The notes beneath the pieces are model-generated. The model saw nothing but the letters and a program-made list of their open reading frames with translations, was not told the DNA's origin and ran no database searches. Source: Dipteris shenzhenensis (Eukaryota; Polypodiophyta; Polypodiopsida; Gleicheniales). Taken from it: a stretch of 64,000 nt of DNA. Numbering within the stretch: position 1 is the first letter of the stretch; the number at the start of each line of letters is the position of its first letter. The position numbers and the translations under genes were made by a program. The DNA lies in NCBI GenBank assembly GCA_047967505.1, contig CM106541.1. The stretch is one strand, 5' to 3'. This document shows positions 1 through 10,842 of this stretch, piece after piece.

Positions 1-2
1 GA

Positions 3-737
3 GACATGATGATGCAGCTACCCTTTGAGAAAGGGACTTTCAGAAAGCAAGTGTTATGCTTGAAAGGCAATGGAGTCACTAGGAGAGAACCAGATCCAAT
101 TCTAAGTGATGTACAGCTTACGAGATTAAAGGCATTTGTGGAAGCCACCCCAGACATCATACACGCATTGGTTGATGCATTAGCAGCTGTACACCAAGAA
201 GGCATTATACATTGTGACCTACACCCTTTCAATGTCATGCTAGATTTTACCAAGAATCATAGTCCACGGGTTGGCATCATTGATTGGGGATTGCTGCTTC
301 GATACAGTGAATCAAGAGAAGCTGTTAATTTTGTGAAGCGTACTCCAGATATGGATGATGTGACTTATAAGATCAAGAAGAGTACAGCAATAAGACAAAA
401 TCGACTCCGGCCTTGGCAAGCTCCAGAAATAATCGACCCTGAGAACACCAATGCTTACAGTAAAGAATCAGATGTGTTTGCCATGGGATACATGATTAAA
501 GAGGTTATTAATTTTTATAAGGAGTGTAAGGAATACTACTTCAAAGAGGATTACACAAAACAGTCAGCATGGAGTGGCAAGTTGCGGCAGATTTATTTCA
601 ATGCAACTAACTATATGTTTGTGGAAAAACAAAATAGAATGACACTGGCCGAGATGAATAATCGACTAGCAAGATTTAACACTCAACCCCATGCATGTTT
701 GCGGCCTGCAGTTGAGATGATGCCTCAGTTTTATTAA
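3..737 (+). CDS. Protein kinase-like protein, C-terminal lobe (5' end outside window)
   Basis: This open frame reaches the left window edge; the first ATG is at 6, but the frame is open upstream, so that ATG need not be the start. The visible 243 residues match the C-lobe of a protein kinase: the catalytic loop reads HCDLHPFN (HRDxxxxN type, catalytic Asp and Asn present), the metal-binding motif is IIDWG in place of DFG, the activation segment ends in APE, and SDVFAMG corresponds to the DVWSxG helix F motif. The Arg of the late kinase motif is present in NRMTLAEM. The glycine loop and beta-3 Lys would lie left of the window. No signal peptide or membrane segment is visible. HCD and DWG are non-canonical, so it may be a divergent kinase or a pseudokinase. 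It precedes the transposase candidate in the same orientation by about 500 bp, and may be cargo of the same element or a later exon of an unrelated gene. Confidence 0.65.
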   Translation, partial: DMMMQLPFEKGTFRKQVLCLKGNGVTRREPDPILSDVQLTRLKAFVEATPDIIHALVDALAAVHQEGIIHCDLHPFNVMLDFTKNHSPRVGIIDWGLLLRYSESREAVNFVKRTPDMDDVTYKIKKSTAIRQNRLRPWQAPEIIDPENTNAYSKESDVFAMGYMIKEVINFYKECKEYYFKEDYTKQSAWSGKLRQIYFNATNYMFVEKQNRMTLAEMNNRLARFNTQPHACLRPAVEMMPQFY

Positions 738-802
738 TCTGATTTTATTATAAAGCTACTCTTGGACAATTATGTTTATAAACTATAATGTTACTCTTTC
801 AA

Positions 803-962
803 TGCATTTTGAATACTAGTATATGCATCTATACTATTTGAATTTAATAAAGTACTATAATATATATATTTTTTAAATTCTCAAATTTTTATCTTCGTGC
901 TGTAACTTCTTGCATTTTGAATACTAGTATATGTGTTTATGGTATTTGAATTTAATAAAGTG
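803..962. repeat. Duplicated 3'-UTR block with AATAAA signals
   Basis: A roughly 52-bp block at 803-854 recurs at 911-962 with a few changes. Both copies contain TGCATTTTGAATACTAGTAT and end in TTTAATAAAG, so each carries an AATAAA poly(A)-type signal downstream of the kinase stop. The rest of 738-1232 is AT-rich with no recognisable gene. It contains a second loose repeat of 'AAACTCA..(C/A)..AT..GTCATGCA' character around 1060-1165. Confidence 0.6.
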
Positions 963-1232
963 TAAAGTGTCTTAAAATGTATTTTTATTTTTTTTCAAAA
1001 TTTTATATTTGTGTATTAGAATTGTGTATTAATTTGGGAAGAGTTTGTGTTTATTATGGTTAAACTCAAACCCATGAGTCATGCATACAAATTTTTATTA
1101 TAATGATTAAATTTAAACTCACCAGTTATGCACAAATTGGCAATCTAAATTTTGCAGGTCATGCACACACAGGTGGAGGGCGAGTTATAATTAAGGTTCT
1201 CATTTTATTTTAAAGTACATCGGTCTCCTATC

Positions 1233-4200
1233 ATGGCATCTTTTTTCAGGATTCAAGTGATTGACTATGATAATAAGGAGGAATTAGGTGTTGTTAGGGT
1301 GACAAGAGACATAGGTCATCCCACATTCTCTCATGTTCGTGAACAAATTGAAGGTGATGAGCTTCTATTGGAACCCTTTGAGTTTGTTGAGGACGAATAT
1401 ATAATAACCAAACGGCAAGAGGAACGATGGACAATCAATGATCAACTCTTAGTGCACATCAAGAGAAGTCTATGCCGCATAGAGGAAACTCCTTATCCAT
1501 GTAAAAGACATTGCACTCAACTAGCTGATGACATAAATCTTGATGCCCAAGTGCACATGTCTTCAAAGCTTTCTAGTAGATTACTAAGCCCAACTATTCT
1601 TGCATGTTGGCAACGTGAATCTGATAGAGTTAGATCAAAGCTAAAGGAAATGGTAGTGTCAAGGGATGATAAGTTTGAGTTGCATTCTGAGGACTTCAAT
1701 GGGGTGCCCCATGTGCGAATTTGGTGTCATGAGTGTAATGAACTTTATGGTAAAGGATTGATAGAAGGCAAGCATGCAGCATACAATTGCTTCTCTAACT
1801 TTATGAGATTTCACATATTGGAAAGTAAAAAGCATGAGCTCAAGTATATGGTTGCTCGAGGACTACGAAAAGAAGATATGCCCAAAGTAGTGCATCAACT
1901 GACAAAGGATGACAAAAGAGAGATAGAAGATGCGATAGAGAAGATGAAATCTTTTATGTCCACAAATGAAGGTATTATTTGTTCCTTTATTCCTCAATTA
2001 GTATTTGCCATCTTCTTACATTAAGTCTCTTACTCATCTCCTATCGTTTCAATAGGTTGGGATTTTGAGGTTGTTGAAGCTACAATACATGATTTTAAGG
2101 ACAAAAGCTTGGTGAAGGTGCGATGCAAATATGATGATGCATGGTTGCGTTTATGTCCTCCAAGATCAGATTTGTACACGGTTCTCAATGAACACACAAA
2201 GTCAAACTCTCATATCAAGTCGCTCATGAGAAAAGATGAAAATCCAAAGGTAGCACTCACTGGCTTGCGAGGGCGTCCTCGAAAGGATAAGGAGCATGAT
2301 CCAAAGCAAAGATCTCTTAGTAACTTTTTGGTTTCAACAAAAACTAGAAGCCCAAGTACGAGTGCTTTCTCTGTTGATTCAAGTTTTAATAGAGAAAATG
2401 AATCTTCTTTTGTAAATTTTGACTTGCTATGTTGGGGCCTTTGGAGCCATGAGGTCAAAGTAGGTAACAAGTATGTCAAGGTAAAGCCTTTCTTAGATGA
2501 TCAATGTGGTGGGAAGTATTGGTTTATAGAGCGTCATGTTAAGGCGACATTAAATAATGGATGTACTGATATTCATGTGGATGGATGCTTTCGTCACATA
2601 AGTTGCATACGCATTTCACAAGATGGGCAACCATTTGAAGGCTTTACATGCCACCATTGCAAGGGGATAGTTAAACTTGCTGACTTTAGAATGAGATTGT
2701 ATAGAGAAGAGAAGGTTGAGAATAAGAGAGGAGATAGGGGTACCGGTTGTGGAAGAAGGCTAGATTATCTTACAAAGAGTGAGCTTAGAAATGCAACTCT
2801 TTTTGCTAAAAGACGAGTAAGAGACCTTTCTAAGCAACTATGGTGGACAAAGTCTCAGGTTGCCATTCTTTCAGTAAGAGTCCGCACTTTAAGAGAAGCT
2901 AGCATAGAGTCTCTCAATCGAAAGGATGTAAAACGATTTTGCAACAACATAATCGAAGCCCATAGATTGGAAAAGTTTGGTGGTAAAGTTGCCTTATGGG
3001 ACTTTCTACAAGATGTTGCCACAAACATAATCAAGTCAAGTGCTGGACAAAGATATAGTGAGAACACAAAGGCAATATTTGAGGTTGCAAGGATGTGGGG
3101 AGGTCCAAGGTTACATGACTTCTTGAGTTCCAACCTCAATGGACCTTCTTTATCAACGACAAAGCGAGGGCAAAGACTTGCTACTCAGTTTGTACCTAGT
3201 ATACATGGATATCTTTTTGATGCAATCACTGAAATTTATGAAAAAGAAAAAGAAAAGCATGGAATCATGTCAAGGATTCCCTTCATCATAGTGGAAGATG
3301 AAACTGCAATAAAGAAGCGGATAAGGTAACCTCCTTTTTCTCTAAATTATTTTCATAATCTAAATCTTGTTTTTGAATGCAAGAGGATTGCATATGATCT
3401 TACAGACTTGTGCTTATTATTGCTTGTAGGTGGAATCCAAAGGATGACATGCTTGTGGGTTTTGATGGATATAAAGTAGATGATCATGAGTGCATGACCA
3501 CATGCATGATCAAAGTGGGAGAAGGACAAAAAGGATATGATCAGATTATTGATGCATTTCAAAATTGTGTCATTGGTGGACGTGCAAGAGTTTTTCTTGC
3601 CAATCCATTGCATGATGCACTCCCACGCTTGGTTCTTGCACTTCATTGCACTTGCGGCCGATTTGATGCAAGTTTTGTCCGCAAGCAATGGGATGCTATT
3701 TTAAACTTATGGAATGAGAAGCTAAAGACCACGGTTGGTCCAATTATTGGACATGCATCCGATGGTGATAGTCGACGAAGAACATTGATGATCTCCGATT
3801 ATCTAGATAAAAGAGGTAGTAGATTTGGGATAAAATGGGATGGATGGCCTCTCTCAGCAAAAGTTTTAGAAAATCAAGTTTTTGGGCTGCATGATCAAGA
3901 TTTTGTACATAATGGAAAAAAGTTAGTTAATGTTCTTGACAAGCCTAAGCGTCAATTGGCTATTGGCAATGTTTGGATCACCTTAAATCATGTCATTATT
4001 GTGTATGATGCTTTTTCTATCGACAAGCATATGCTAAGGGAGGGAGACATTAGGCGAGATGACCGCCAAAATTGGGCTGGAGCTCAAAGAATATGCAGTA
4101 GACAAGTGCAATGGTGCTTGCGAGAATTGGCAAACAATGGAATTCATAGAAAAGAGAGGAGCATGCTAGGAACACAAGCTTATCTTGAAATTGCTGGGGA

Positions 4201-5533
4201 CTACATCGACATCTTCTTATCTCCACATTTGAATCTTGTGGATCGAGTCTATCTTGCGGGCAAAGTATCTTTTTTCTTTCAAATTTGGAGGTCTTGGATT
4301 GTTCATCATGCCAACTATACGTTGAATAGAAACTTCATAACTAAGGAAGCTTTCTTAGATGTGCAACTCTCATGCCATTTTGTGGTCCTACTAATCAAGT
4401 ACTTTAGAGAATTTTGTCCAGGCCTAAGGTGTCCTTTACATCTTACAGGTTCAGATTCAGTTGAAATCTTCTTCAGTAAGATTGGAAGCATGGTGGGACA
4501 AGAACGCGCTTATGACTTGATGGATATGCTACATAGTGCAGGTAGTATGAATAGGCTTGCACACTTTGAATGCAAAGAGGATAGTCCTCTATTTACAAGG
4601 GCACATAAGAAGCAAGAACATGTATGGAGAGAATTGAATCTCAAAGAGAACATGCGAGAAGCTAATCTAGGGGACTATGAGTGTGTGTCAACTGATGATA
4701 AAATCATCGAAGCATTGAAGAAGGGACTAAAAAGTGCTCAAGAAAGGTGTGAAAGTTTGCATATGAAGCCAAAGGGTGAGAATATGAAGTGGTGGATGGA
4801 ACCTTGGTCAAATGGATTTGCAGATGCATATTCACAAGAATCTGATTCTGAAGAAGAAGACCAATGTCAAGCAGATCATGTGTCAGAAATAGATGATAAT
4901 GACAACGATGCCTCCATAAGTGAAATCAGACATGTGGTGGATTCTCTCCTAGATGAACAAGAAGCAGTGAGCCCAGTTGTTACCATTGATGGTAAAACTC
5001 TCTTCAAGTCCACATTGGTAAGCCAACTTAATGGAAATCCCACACTCTCTAAAGATAGACTCACAAGGGTTCGCCAAGGAGTATACTACTCTAAGGAAGA
5101 TATACCTCTAGCTACATCAAATGAGAACCTATTTGGAATAGGTTCCGATTGTGCCATATTCTTTCATGAAGAACACAAAACAAGGAAAAGCAAAAGGAAA
5201 TGCAATCCAAGATCTTTGCAAAAAAAGAAAACACAAGCTATATGGTACCTTGGACGAGTTCAAAAAATGAGGAGAAAGGTTGGTGGGGGGTATGTGGAAT
5301 ATAAAAGAGGGTTCAACCTTTCAGATAGACCTTTTGGAGTAGAAGTCCAGCTTGGGTGGTATCAAAAGGCAAAAGGTTCAAGATGCTTCACATATGACCT
5401 TACAGACCTTGACATGATAAATATTGAGAGCGTAATTGCATTGGCAAACCTCACCTATGAGTGTAATAGCAATAAGTATACTTTAGATGAGAATGATTGG
5501 AATGTATTCAATGACTTTGTAAAGGGGCATTAA
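1233..5533 (+). CDS. DDE-type transposase candidate, three exons, 1370 aa, intact
   Basis: Model: exons 1233-1971, 2056-3325 and 3430-5533. Introns of 84 and 104 bp start GTATT and GTAAC, end ATAG and GTAG, and both junctions keep frame, giving 1370 codons without a stop. Visible parts: a possible ubiquitin-like N-terminus (aa 5-80); a Cys/His cluster ending H-x5-H near aa 270-299; an AT-hook-like RGRPRK (aa 318-323); CHHC (aa 445-448); a coiled-coil-like basic stretch; VEDET (D661), SDGDSRRR (D781/D783) and SVEIFFSKIG (E1015), spaced as a DDE triad with an insertion before the Glu, as in P-element and hAT transposases; an acidic stretch (about 1135-1178); then KSTLVSQLN and LSKDRLTRVR, perhaps a DNA- or partner-binding tail. 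The superfamily is not assigned. The start is uncertain: TTTTTTCAG at 1241-1249 could be an acceptor for an upstream exon. A GT inside the last codons (5519) and an AG at 5657 would allow an alternative 3' exon. It likely moves the element ending at 6501. Confidence 0.75.
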
Positions 5534-6486
5534 ATGCACTTGGTAGGGGCTTCTTTGTTATCTTTCTAATATGATAAAAGCTTTATTACGATTATTACTA
5601 TGCGCTGAGTTTAGTTTGATTTCTCTTGATGGATTTTTTAAATTATTTTTTTGCAGGACCTTGAATCACACAAGTGGATGATTTGCAACCGCCTGGGTAC
5701 TTTTGTTTATATGAATGCCATTAAGCAAGTTAAAATGCTATTTTGGCATCGGGTACAACAAGATGTTGTATGAATGTAGCCTCTATGCTTTTAATACCAT
5801 GGCTTCATGGTTTGATATGACTTAGTGGATGTTTGTATTTGGCAAGAAATAAATATTATATATCGTCATTGAATGCTTTGTAAAATTGGCTAATCTATCA
5901 TCCCTTCTCTTAGTTAAAACACCCATACATATGGTTTTGTAAAAAATTGAAAGATATAAAGCATTTATAAAAGCTCCCAATCTTTCATGTAGTATTTTTA
6001 TAAAGGTTGTTTCTTGAGCTCTTTACGTGTTTCAAGTGGCTTTGCACAATTCTTTGCTCTTGGTGTACGGCACACATGATTTGTCTTGTTTGATATTTGT
6101 TCCTCTTAATTTTTGCACATATGTCTTTATTCTTTGTTTCTCTTGCCTTATGGCATCATCAGGGCACAAATTCATCTTAAACTTATGCAATGCCCATTAT
6201 TGCAGTCGGTACCTCAATTTTTTTTGTGTAGATTCAAATAATGCAGGTGATGTAGAGATCTTGTAGTTTAAATATCTCATCCTACCTAAAGGGACTCCAA
6301 AAGTAGTAGTGTATGACTCACATAAGGACTTTTAAAATTCCTCTAGGAGAATAAATATACTTACACAAGGGGATTTTTAAAATTTCCCAAAATTTACAGA
6401 GGGGATACCAGGAAATACTACAAATAGGTTACATAGGGATTTAGAAAAGAACCCTTGCACGCACGTGATATAGACATATTACACTA
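5534..6486 (+). other. 3' UTR and subterminal region of the DNA transposon
   Basis: AT-rich and apparently non-coding; short open frames here (for example 6027-6266) lack recognisable motifs. From about 6290 it resembles the internal part of the MITEs found further on, with shared phrases such as AAAATTTACAGA and the box CTTGCACGCACGTGATATAG at 6456-6475. This supports treating it as the subterminal part of the element rather than ordinary intergenic DNA. Confidence 0.55.
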
Positions 6487-6501
6487 AGTGACCCCCCCGA
6501 G
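6487..6501 (+). repeat. Right terminal inverted repeat of the large transposon
   Basis: The sequence is AGTGACCCCCCCGAG. The same 15 bp closes the MITEs at 8612-8626 (with one extra C), 9379-9393 and 34632-34646, and its reverse complement opens those at 9147 and 34400. An ATG at 6488 inside this repeat is fortuitous. Confidence 0.85.
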
Positions 6502-7378
6502 CCCGATCCTAAGAGCCAGGATCACTGCACAAGCAAATCCACCGCCAAGGTTGTGGTGTCATATCTGTGTCATTGGAGGCCATGATCAAAATAGTTGCAT
6601 CTTCAACATGCGCAACAACCCGCCTCGACCTCAACAATACCAAGTGGCACCCATGCTCGTGTATAGGCAACCGGCACTTGCACAAGCACCCTAAGCTCCG
6701 AGGCTAAATCCTGTTCCCATTCGGACACAAGTCCCACAACTACTCAGGAATCTGAATCCACAACCATATCTAAGAGCACCAAATCCAGCTCCTCAGGTAG
6801 TTCCAATACATCAATTACAAGCCGAGGAAGTAGACTTGTTATTTGAGTATGAAATAGAGTACCCAATGTACTATGTAGAAGGTGCAAAGGGTCTAATACC
6901 AATCTATGCAAATCAAGTACGTTCCAACACATATCGTGCACCAATCAAGTGCTACGATTGTGGCAAAAATCACCGGATCGCAAAATGCCCTCATCGTGGT
7001 AGCCCCGCTACTTTCCAACCACTCTGTAGAGATTGTGGCATAGGACATGCTTGTATGGATTGTCCCATGAAAAATAAGGTCCCAGAACAAACAAAGGTTA
7101 AGCCTGACATCCCAATCGGCATCATCAGGGTGGACCATCAAAGTCTGGGTCTAGCAAGTATAAATTCACAACCTGTAAATGTAATTAGACACCAACAGAA
7201 AGAGGCCACCAAGGATCCTAACATTCCAATCCAACCAAAGCGACTTCTTAAAAAGAAAGCACAAGTGCCTCCATCTCCGCCAAGCAATGAGCAGCCGAGC
7301 TCATCCACATCAACTCCCGAGCCTCAAATAAAAGAAGCTCCATACCCAAATGCAGAGGTGGAGAAGGCTCGCTTTTAG
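6502..7378 (+). pseudogene. Gypsy gag C-terminal part with zinc knuckles
   Basis: One frame runs through with a single TAA at 6692-6694. It contains CHICVIGGHDQNSC (a CX2CX4HX4C knuckle) and two further Cys/His clusters, CYDCGKNHRIAKC and CRDCGIGHACMDC, followed by a Pro/Ser-rich tail. Such knuckles bind RNA in the nucleocapsid part of retroelement gag. The 5' part of gag is cut off by the transposon ending at 6501. A frameshift separates this segment from the protease segment that starts near 7453. Confidence 0.7.
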
Positions 7379-7452
7379 GCACTTAACAATGGGTACAAAA
7401 GGAACAAGCCCAATTTGAGGCTGAGAAACAAGCTCAAGACCCAATCCATGAC

Positions 7453-8109
7453 TTGGCTCCACAAAGTAATGATACTATACTCGAGCCTTTGTTCCAACAA
7501 CAGATTCCACAACATAATGTACCGCCACATCAACTTGAAGGAGCCGCACTCTCTAGCATCCTGAGTTGCCCTCTGTCAATTCCCATTAGAATCCTCCTAT
7601 GGAATTGTCCCAATCTCTGGGAGAGTTTCAAACGATGGATTGAACTCACAAGTCCCCCTCCACCTATGAACGACATTGAAGATATCCGTGTGCGGATGGG
7701 TGATAGAGATGACATATGCAACATTATTGTACCTTTGATCCACAAGGCATATAATGAAGTCCAAGCCATAGTGGATGGTGGAGCAGGTGTAAATGTCCTA
7801 TCAAAGGATCTCTACAAAGAATGGGGTCTCCCACCAATGCAAAAGGCTAATTTCAACATATGCCTTGTCGATGATTCATGGGCTAAAACCTTGGGAATAG
7901 TAAATGGCATGTCCATAAAGATCACAGGAGTTCGCTTTTCCCTTCAATTCACAATCTTGGGTCTCCCCCAAAAATCCTATCAAATCTTACTGGGACGTCC
8001 TTGGTTACAGGAAGCATCAGCTCTGCATGACTGGGGAACTGATAGACTGACAATCCAGAATCATGACACCACAATCAAGGTGAATGTGGGAATAGGAGCT
8101 ATAAAATGA
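7453..8109 (+). pseudogene. Gypsy aspartic protease region
   Basis: A 218-codon frame contains AIVDGGAGVNVLSKDLY, the retropepsin active-site region with DGGA in place of DTG/DSG, and downstream ILLGRPWLQ, the conserved second motif of plant Ty3 proteases. The enzyme would cleave the gag-pol polyprotein. The frame ends in TGA at 8107-8109, just before a small repeat cluster and MITE-1. The gag segment upstream is in a different frame, so the polyprotein is broken. Confidence 0.7.
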
Positions 8110-8169
8110 ATTGTTCCCAGAGCATTGGATGACACATCTTCCACGACAATATCAAGCAAATCAGTTCCC

Positions 8170-8262
8170 TAGCAACAGCATGCCATAGCGGGTGACTCCC
8201 AGCAACAGCATGCCATAGCGGGTGACTCACAAAGCAATAGCGGGTGACTCACAAAGCAATGT
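8170..8262. repeat. Short tandem repeat, GCGGGTGACTC
   Basis: AGCAACAGCATGCCATAGCG followed by GGTGACTC occurs twice. A shortened unit, AAAGCAATAGCGGGTGACTC, then follows. This is a local duplication within the gypsy remnant, upstream of MITE-1. Confidence 0.7.
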
Positions 8263-8378
8263 CAATAACTGGATACAAACATTGTTAATCATCGACAATT
8301 GCCATTCCTTAGACCCCATCTTCTCACAGATAGATGCTAAGGCACTGCAGGTAGGTCGTCCACTCACACATGAAGAAC

Positions 8379-8626
8379 CTCCGGGGGGTCACTGTGTATA
8401 AACCCTCTATATCACGTGGGTTTAAGGCCTATATTTAAAATCCCTTATCTATAAAATTTTTCATTAATAAAATGTACCCCTTTTCTATACAAATTTGTAA
8501 ATTTTTTCCAAAACTATTTTAAATAGTCTCTTATGTATATTTATTTATGTAAATTTTAGAAATAAAAAATATCCTTCTGTTGAACTCACGTGATAGGGTT
8601 ACATATGATGAGTGACCCCCCCCGAG
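8379..8626 (+). mobile_element. MITE-1 (248 bp, 15-bp TIR, 8-bp TSD)
   Basis: It begins CTCCGGGGGGTCACT and ends AGTGACCCCCCCCGAG. It is flanked by TGAAGAAC at 8371-8378 and 8627-8634. The interior is AT-rich and non-coding. Inside each end lies a CACGTG box (TATATCACGTGGGTTTAAGG on the left, TGAACTCACGTGATAGGG on the right). It interrupts an open gypsy frame that would read through HEEPIDLEM without it. It is nearly identical to MITE-2 and MITE-3. Confidence 0.9.
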
Positions 8627-9146
8627 TGAAGAACCAATCGATCTAGAGATGCCATTCTTTATGGCTAACCTTGAGTGGGATAATGAACCTGAAGAAGGTA
8701 CCCATACCAATGTTGACTCCGATTTTCCTTGGGACCTTGAAACAGAGGTTGCGAATGCTGAAATTGAAGATCAAATCTTTGATAATGACTTAGCCATTCT
8801 GCATGCCCTAATGGCAGTTGAGCTCCCTAAAGTAGAACCTCCAACGTTGAATAATAGCAGAAGATCCCGCAAGAAAGATGAAGGAGGAGATCGCAGAAAA
8901 GCCAAGGCCGAGCACTTCAATGAATTCAAACGAGTCCAAACAAGGATTTTCGAATTGTACCTTGCTAAGTCAGCTCCCTCAAACTCAGAACCACTGCCTC
9001 TTGAATGGTCCCCTGAGGGACTGAAAGGAATATGCACAGAAAATGAACCCTTACTTGGAAACACCTTACCAGTGGAAAAGTTACCCCACAGTTCCCAACG
9101 TAAGAAGTTTTGGAAATACAAGCCACATGTACAGATGAAGCTCAAT
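8627..9146 (+). pseudogene. Gypsy polyprotein segment between protease and reverse transcriptase
   Basis: A continuous frame lies between MITE-1 and MITE-2 and continues past MITE-2 at 9402 after removal of the insertion. It is acidic, then basic (RRSRKKDEGGDRRKAK), with no enzyme motif. Comparable spacer regions lie between protease and reverse transcriptase in plant gypsy elements. The ATG at 8649 is not a natural start. Confidence 0.5.
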
Positions 9147-9393
9147 CTCGGGGGGGTCACTCATCATATGTAACCCTATCACGTGAGTTCAACAGAAGGA
9201 TTTTTTTTATTTCTAAAATTTACAGAAATAAATATACATAAGGGACTATTTAAAATAGTTTTGGAAAAAATTTACAGATTTGTATAGAAAAGGGGTACAT
9301 TTTATTAATGAAATTTTTTATAGATAAGGGACTTTAAATATAGGCCTTGAACGCACGTGATATAGAGGGTTTATAGATAGTGACCCCCCCGAG
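9147..9393 (-). mobile_element. MITE-2 (247 bp, inverted relative to MITE-1)
   Basis: It begins CTCGGGGGGGTCACT and ends AGTGACCCCCCCGAG, flanked by AGCTCAAT at 9139-9146 and 9394-9401. Its interior is the reverse complement of MITE-1 with few differences, so two members of one family lie about 520 bp apart in opposite orientation. Strand is given relative to MITE-1. Confidence 0.9.
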
Positions 9394-9570
9394 AGCTCAA
9401 TCAAGAGACTTTAGAAAAAGAAAGTCAAGACGCGCCTAACAAATTAGTAAATGCAACTAGGCCACCCAGTACACGACACATGTCAGGCTAGTTCAACACC
9501 ATCAGAGGCCGATCTTCGAGAAGTGCCAGAATAGTTCAAGAATTACACAAGTGGTAGTGCGCCAATAGCA

Positions 9571-10842
9571 ATGCCAAGACCACTAAGAGAATATGAAGTT
9601 CAAGAAACTGATACCATTGGAGAAACTCCAATCTATGAGGGACCGGCAAAAACATGCACAATAAACCTTACCCTTGAAGGGGAGGAAGAAAAACTGGTTT
9701 TCATTGGGAAACAGCTTCGTCAAGAAGAAGAAACCAAACTCAAAGCACTCCTAATGGAATACCGTGACTACCTAGCATGGTCATACAAAGAAATGAAAGG
9801 AATTTCACTAGAAGTGGCAGTATACATGATACCTATACGGGAAGGTGCTCACCCTAAGGTATGTGGACCTTATCGCACAAATCCTAAGTATGGCACCATG
9901 GTTTATGACGAGTTGGAAAAACTCCTAGATGCCGGATTCATCTACGAGATAGAGCACACTGATTGGGTTTCACCCATCGTCATTGTGCCTAAACGCAACA
10001 AGAAGCTCAGAATATGCATAAGCTTAAAAAATATGAATGCCATCACAATTCAGGATCACTATCCCCTACCCTTAACAGAAACAGTGTTGGAAAAGGTGGC
10101 AGGATCAAAAATATATAGCTTCTTAGATGGCTTTAGTGGCTATAACCAAGTGCAAATTGCTCCTAAAGACCAATAAAGAACATCATTTTCTACAGAAGGG
10201 GGTATTTTTGCATATAGAGTCATGCCATTCGGCCTTTGTAATGCCGTGGCCACATTCCAGCAAGTCATGTTCATAGCTTTCAAGTCATTTCTGAATAAGT
10301 TTTTATTGGTGGTCTTGGATGATTTATGCATCCATTCAAACAAACAAGACCACTTCAAATGTCTTGAAGTAGTACTAATCAAATGCAGGGAGTATGGCAT
10401 CTCCCTAAATCCAACAAAATGCCAGTTCATGGTCACCCACGGAGTTGTTTTGGGACACATCATCTCTCAACATGGGATTACAGCTGACATGGACAAAATC
10501 AAAATCATCATGGAATTGCCTCCTCCTACAAATTCCAAAGGTGTACAGGTCTTTATGGGACATGCCGGTTATTATAGAAGATTTATATTGCAGTATGCCA
10601 TGATAGCTAGACCACTTTACAAATTATTAGTGGAATTCTTATGGACCGAAGAGTGCGACCAAGCCTTTGAGCATTTAAAATGGCACCTAATCACAGCACC
10701 CATCCTTATATCTCCCAATTGGGATATTGATTTTCATGTTCATACTGATGGATCGAAGTATGCAATTGGGAGTGTGCTTTGTCAACCTGGTGAACATAAG
10801 ACTGGACTACCCCTTCTACTTCACCAGTCAACAACTCAATGA
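9571..10842 (+). pseudogene. Gypsy reverse transcriptase
   Basis: The frame shows the Ty3 RT series: a WVSPIVIVPKRNKKLRICI finger motif, SFLDGFSGYNQ (motif A, first catalytic Asp), MPFGLCNAVATFQ (motif B) and VVLDDLCIHS (the Y/F-x-D-D box as VLDD), followed by the connection region VFMGHAGYYRRFI. A TAA at 10174-10176 falls in the middle of the catalytic domain but the frame resumes at once, and a frameshift near 10830 leads into RNase H. The enzyme copied element RNA to DNA; this copy is dead. Confidence 0.85.

Larger units (their letters stand above)
1..6501 (+). mobile_element. Large TIR DNA transposon, right portion (left end outside window)
   Basis: The right terminus AGTGACCCCCCCGAG (6487-6501) is identical to the terminal inverted repeat of the MITEs at 8379, 9147 and 34400. 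The subterminal CACGTG box lies at a similar distance from the end. The DNA following 6501 reads directly as gag sequence of a gypsy element, so the transposon interrupts that retroelement. The predicted 8-bp target duplication is CCCGATCC (6502-6509), and its partner should flank the unseen left end. The only long intact gene within it is the transposase candidate. Whether the kinase-like gene also lies inside depends on where the left terminus is. Confidence 0.65.

Noticed and set aside
1233-5533. Assignment of the transposase candidate to the KDZ (Zisupton/Dileera) group, which also makes 8-bp duplications
   Set aside because: The characteristic KDZ blocks I would expect around the second Asp and Glu are not visible; the family is left open.
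6488-6694. Open frame starting with ATG inside the terminal repeat
   Set aside because: The ATG lies in the transposon's right TIR; the downstream sequence is the interrupted gypsy gag, so this start is accidental.
8371-9402. 9-bp target duplications, suggesting a Mutator-like MITE
   Set aside because: TGAAGAACC and AGCTCAATC look like 9 bp, but the ninth base coincides with the first C of the element. At MITE-3 the ninth bases differ, fixing the duplication at 8 bp.
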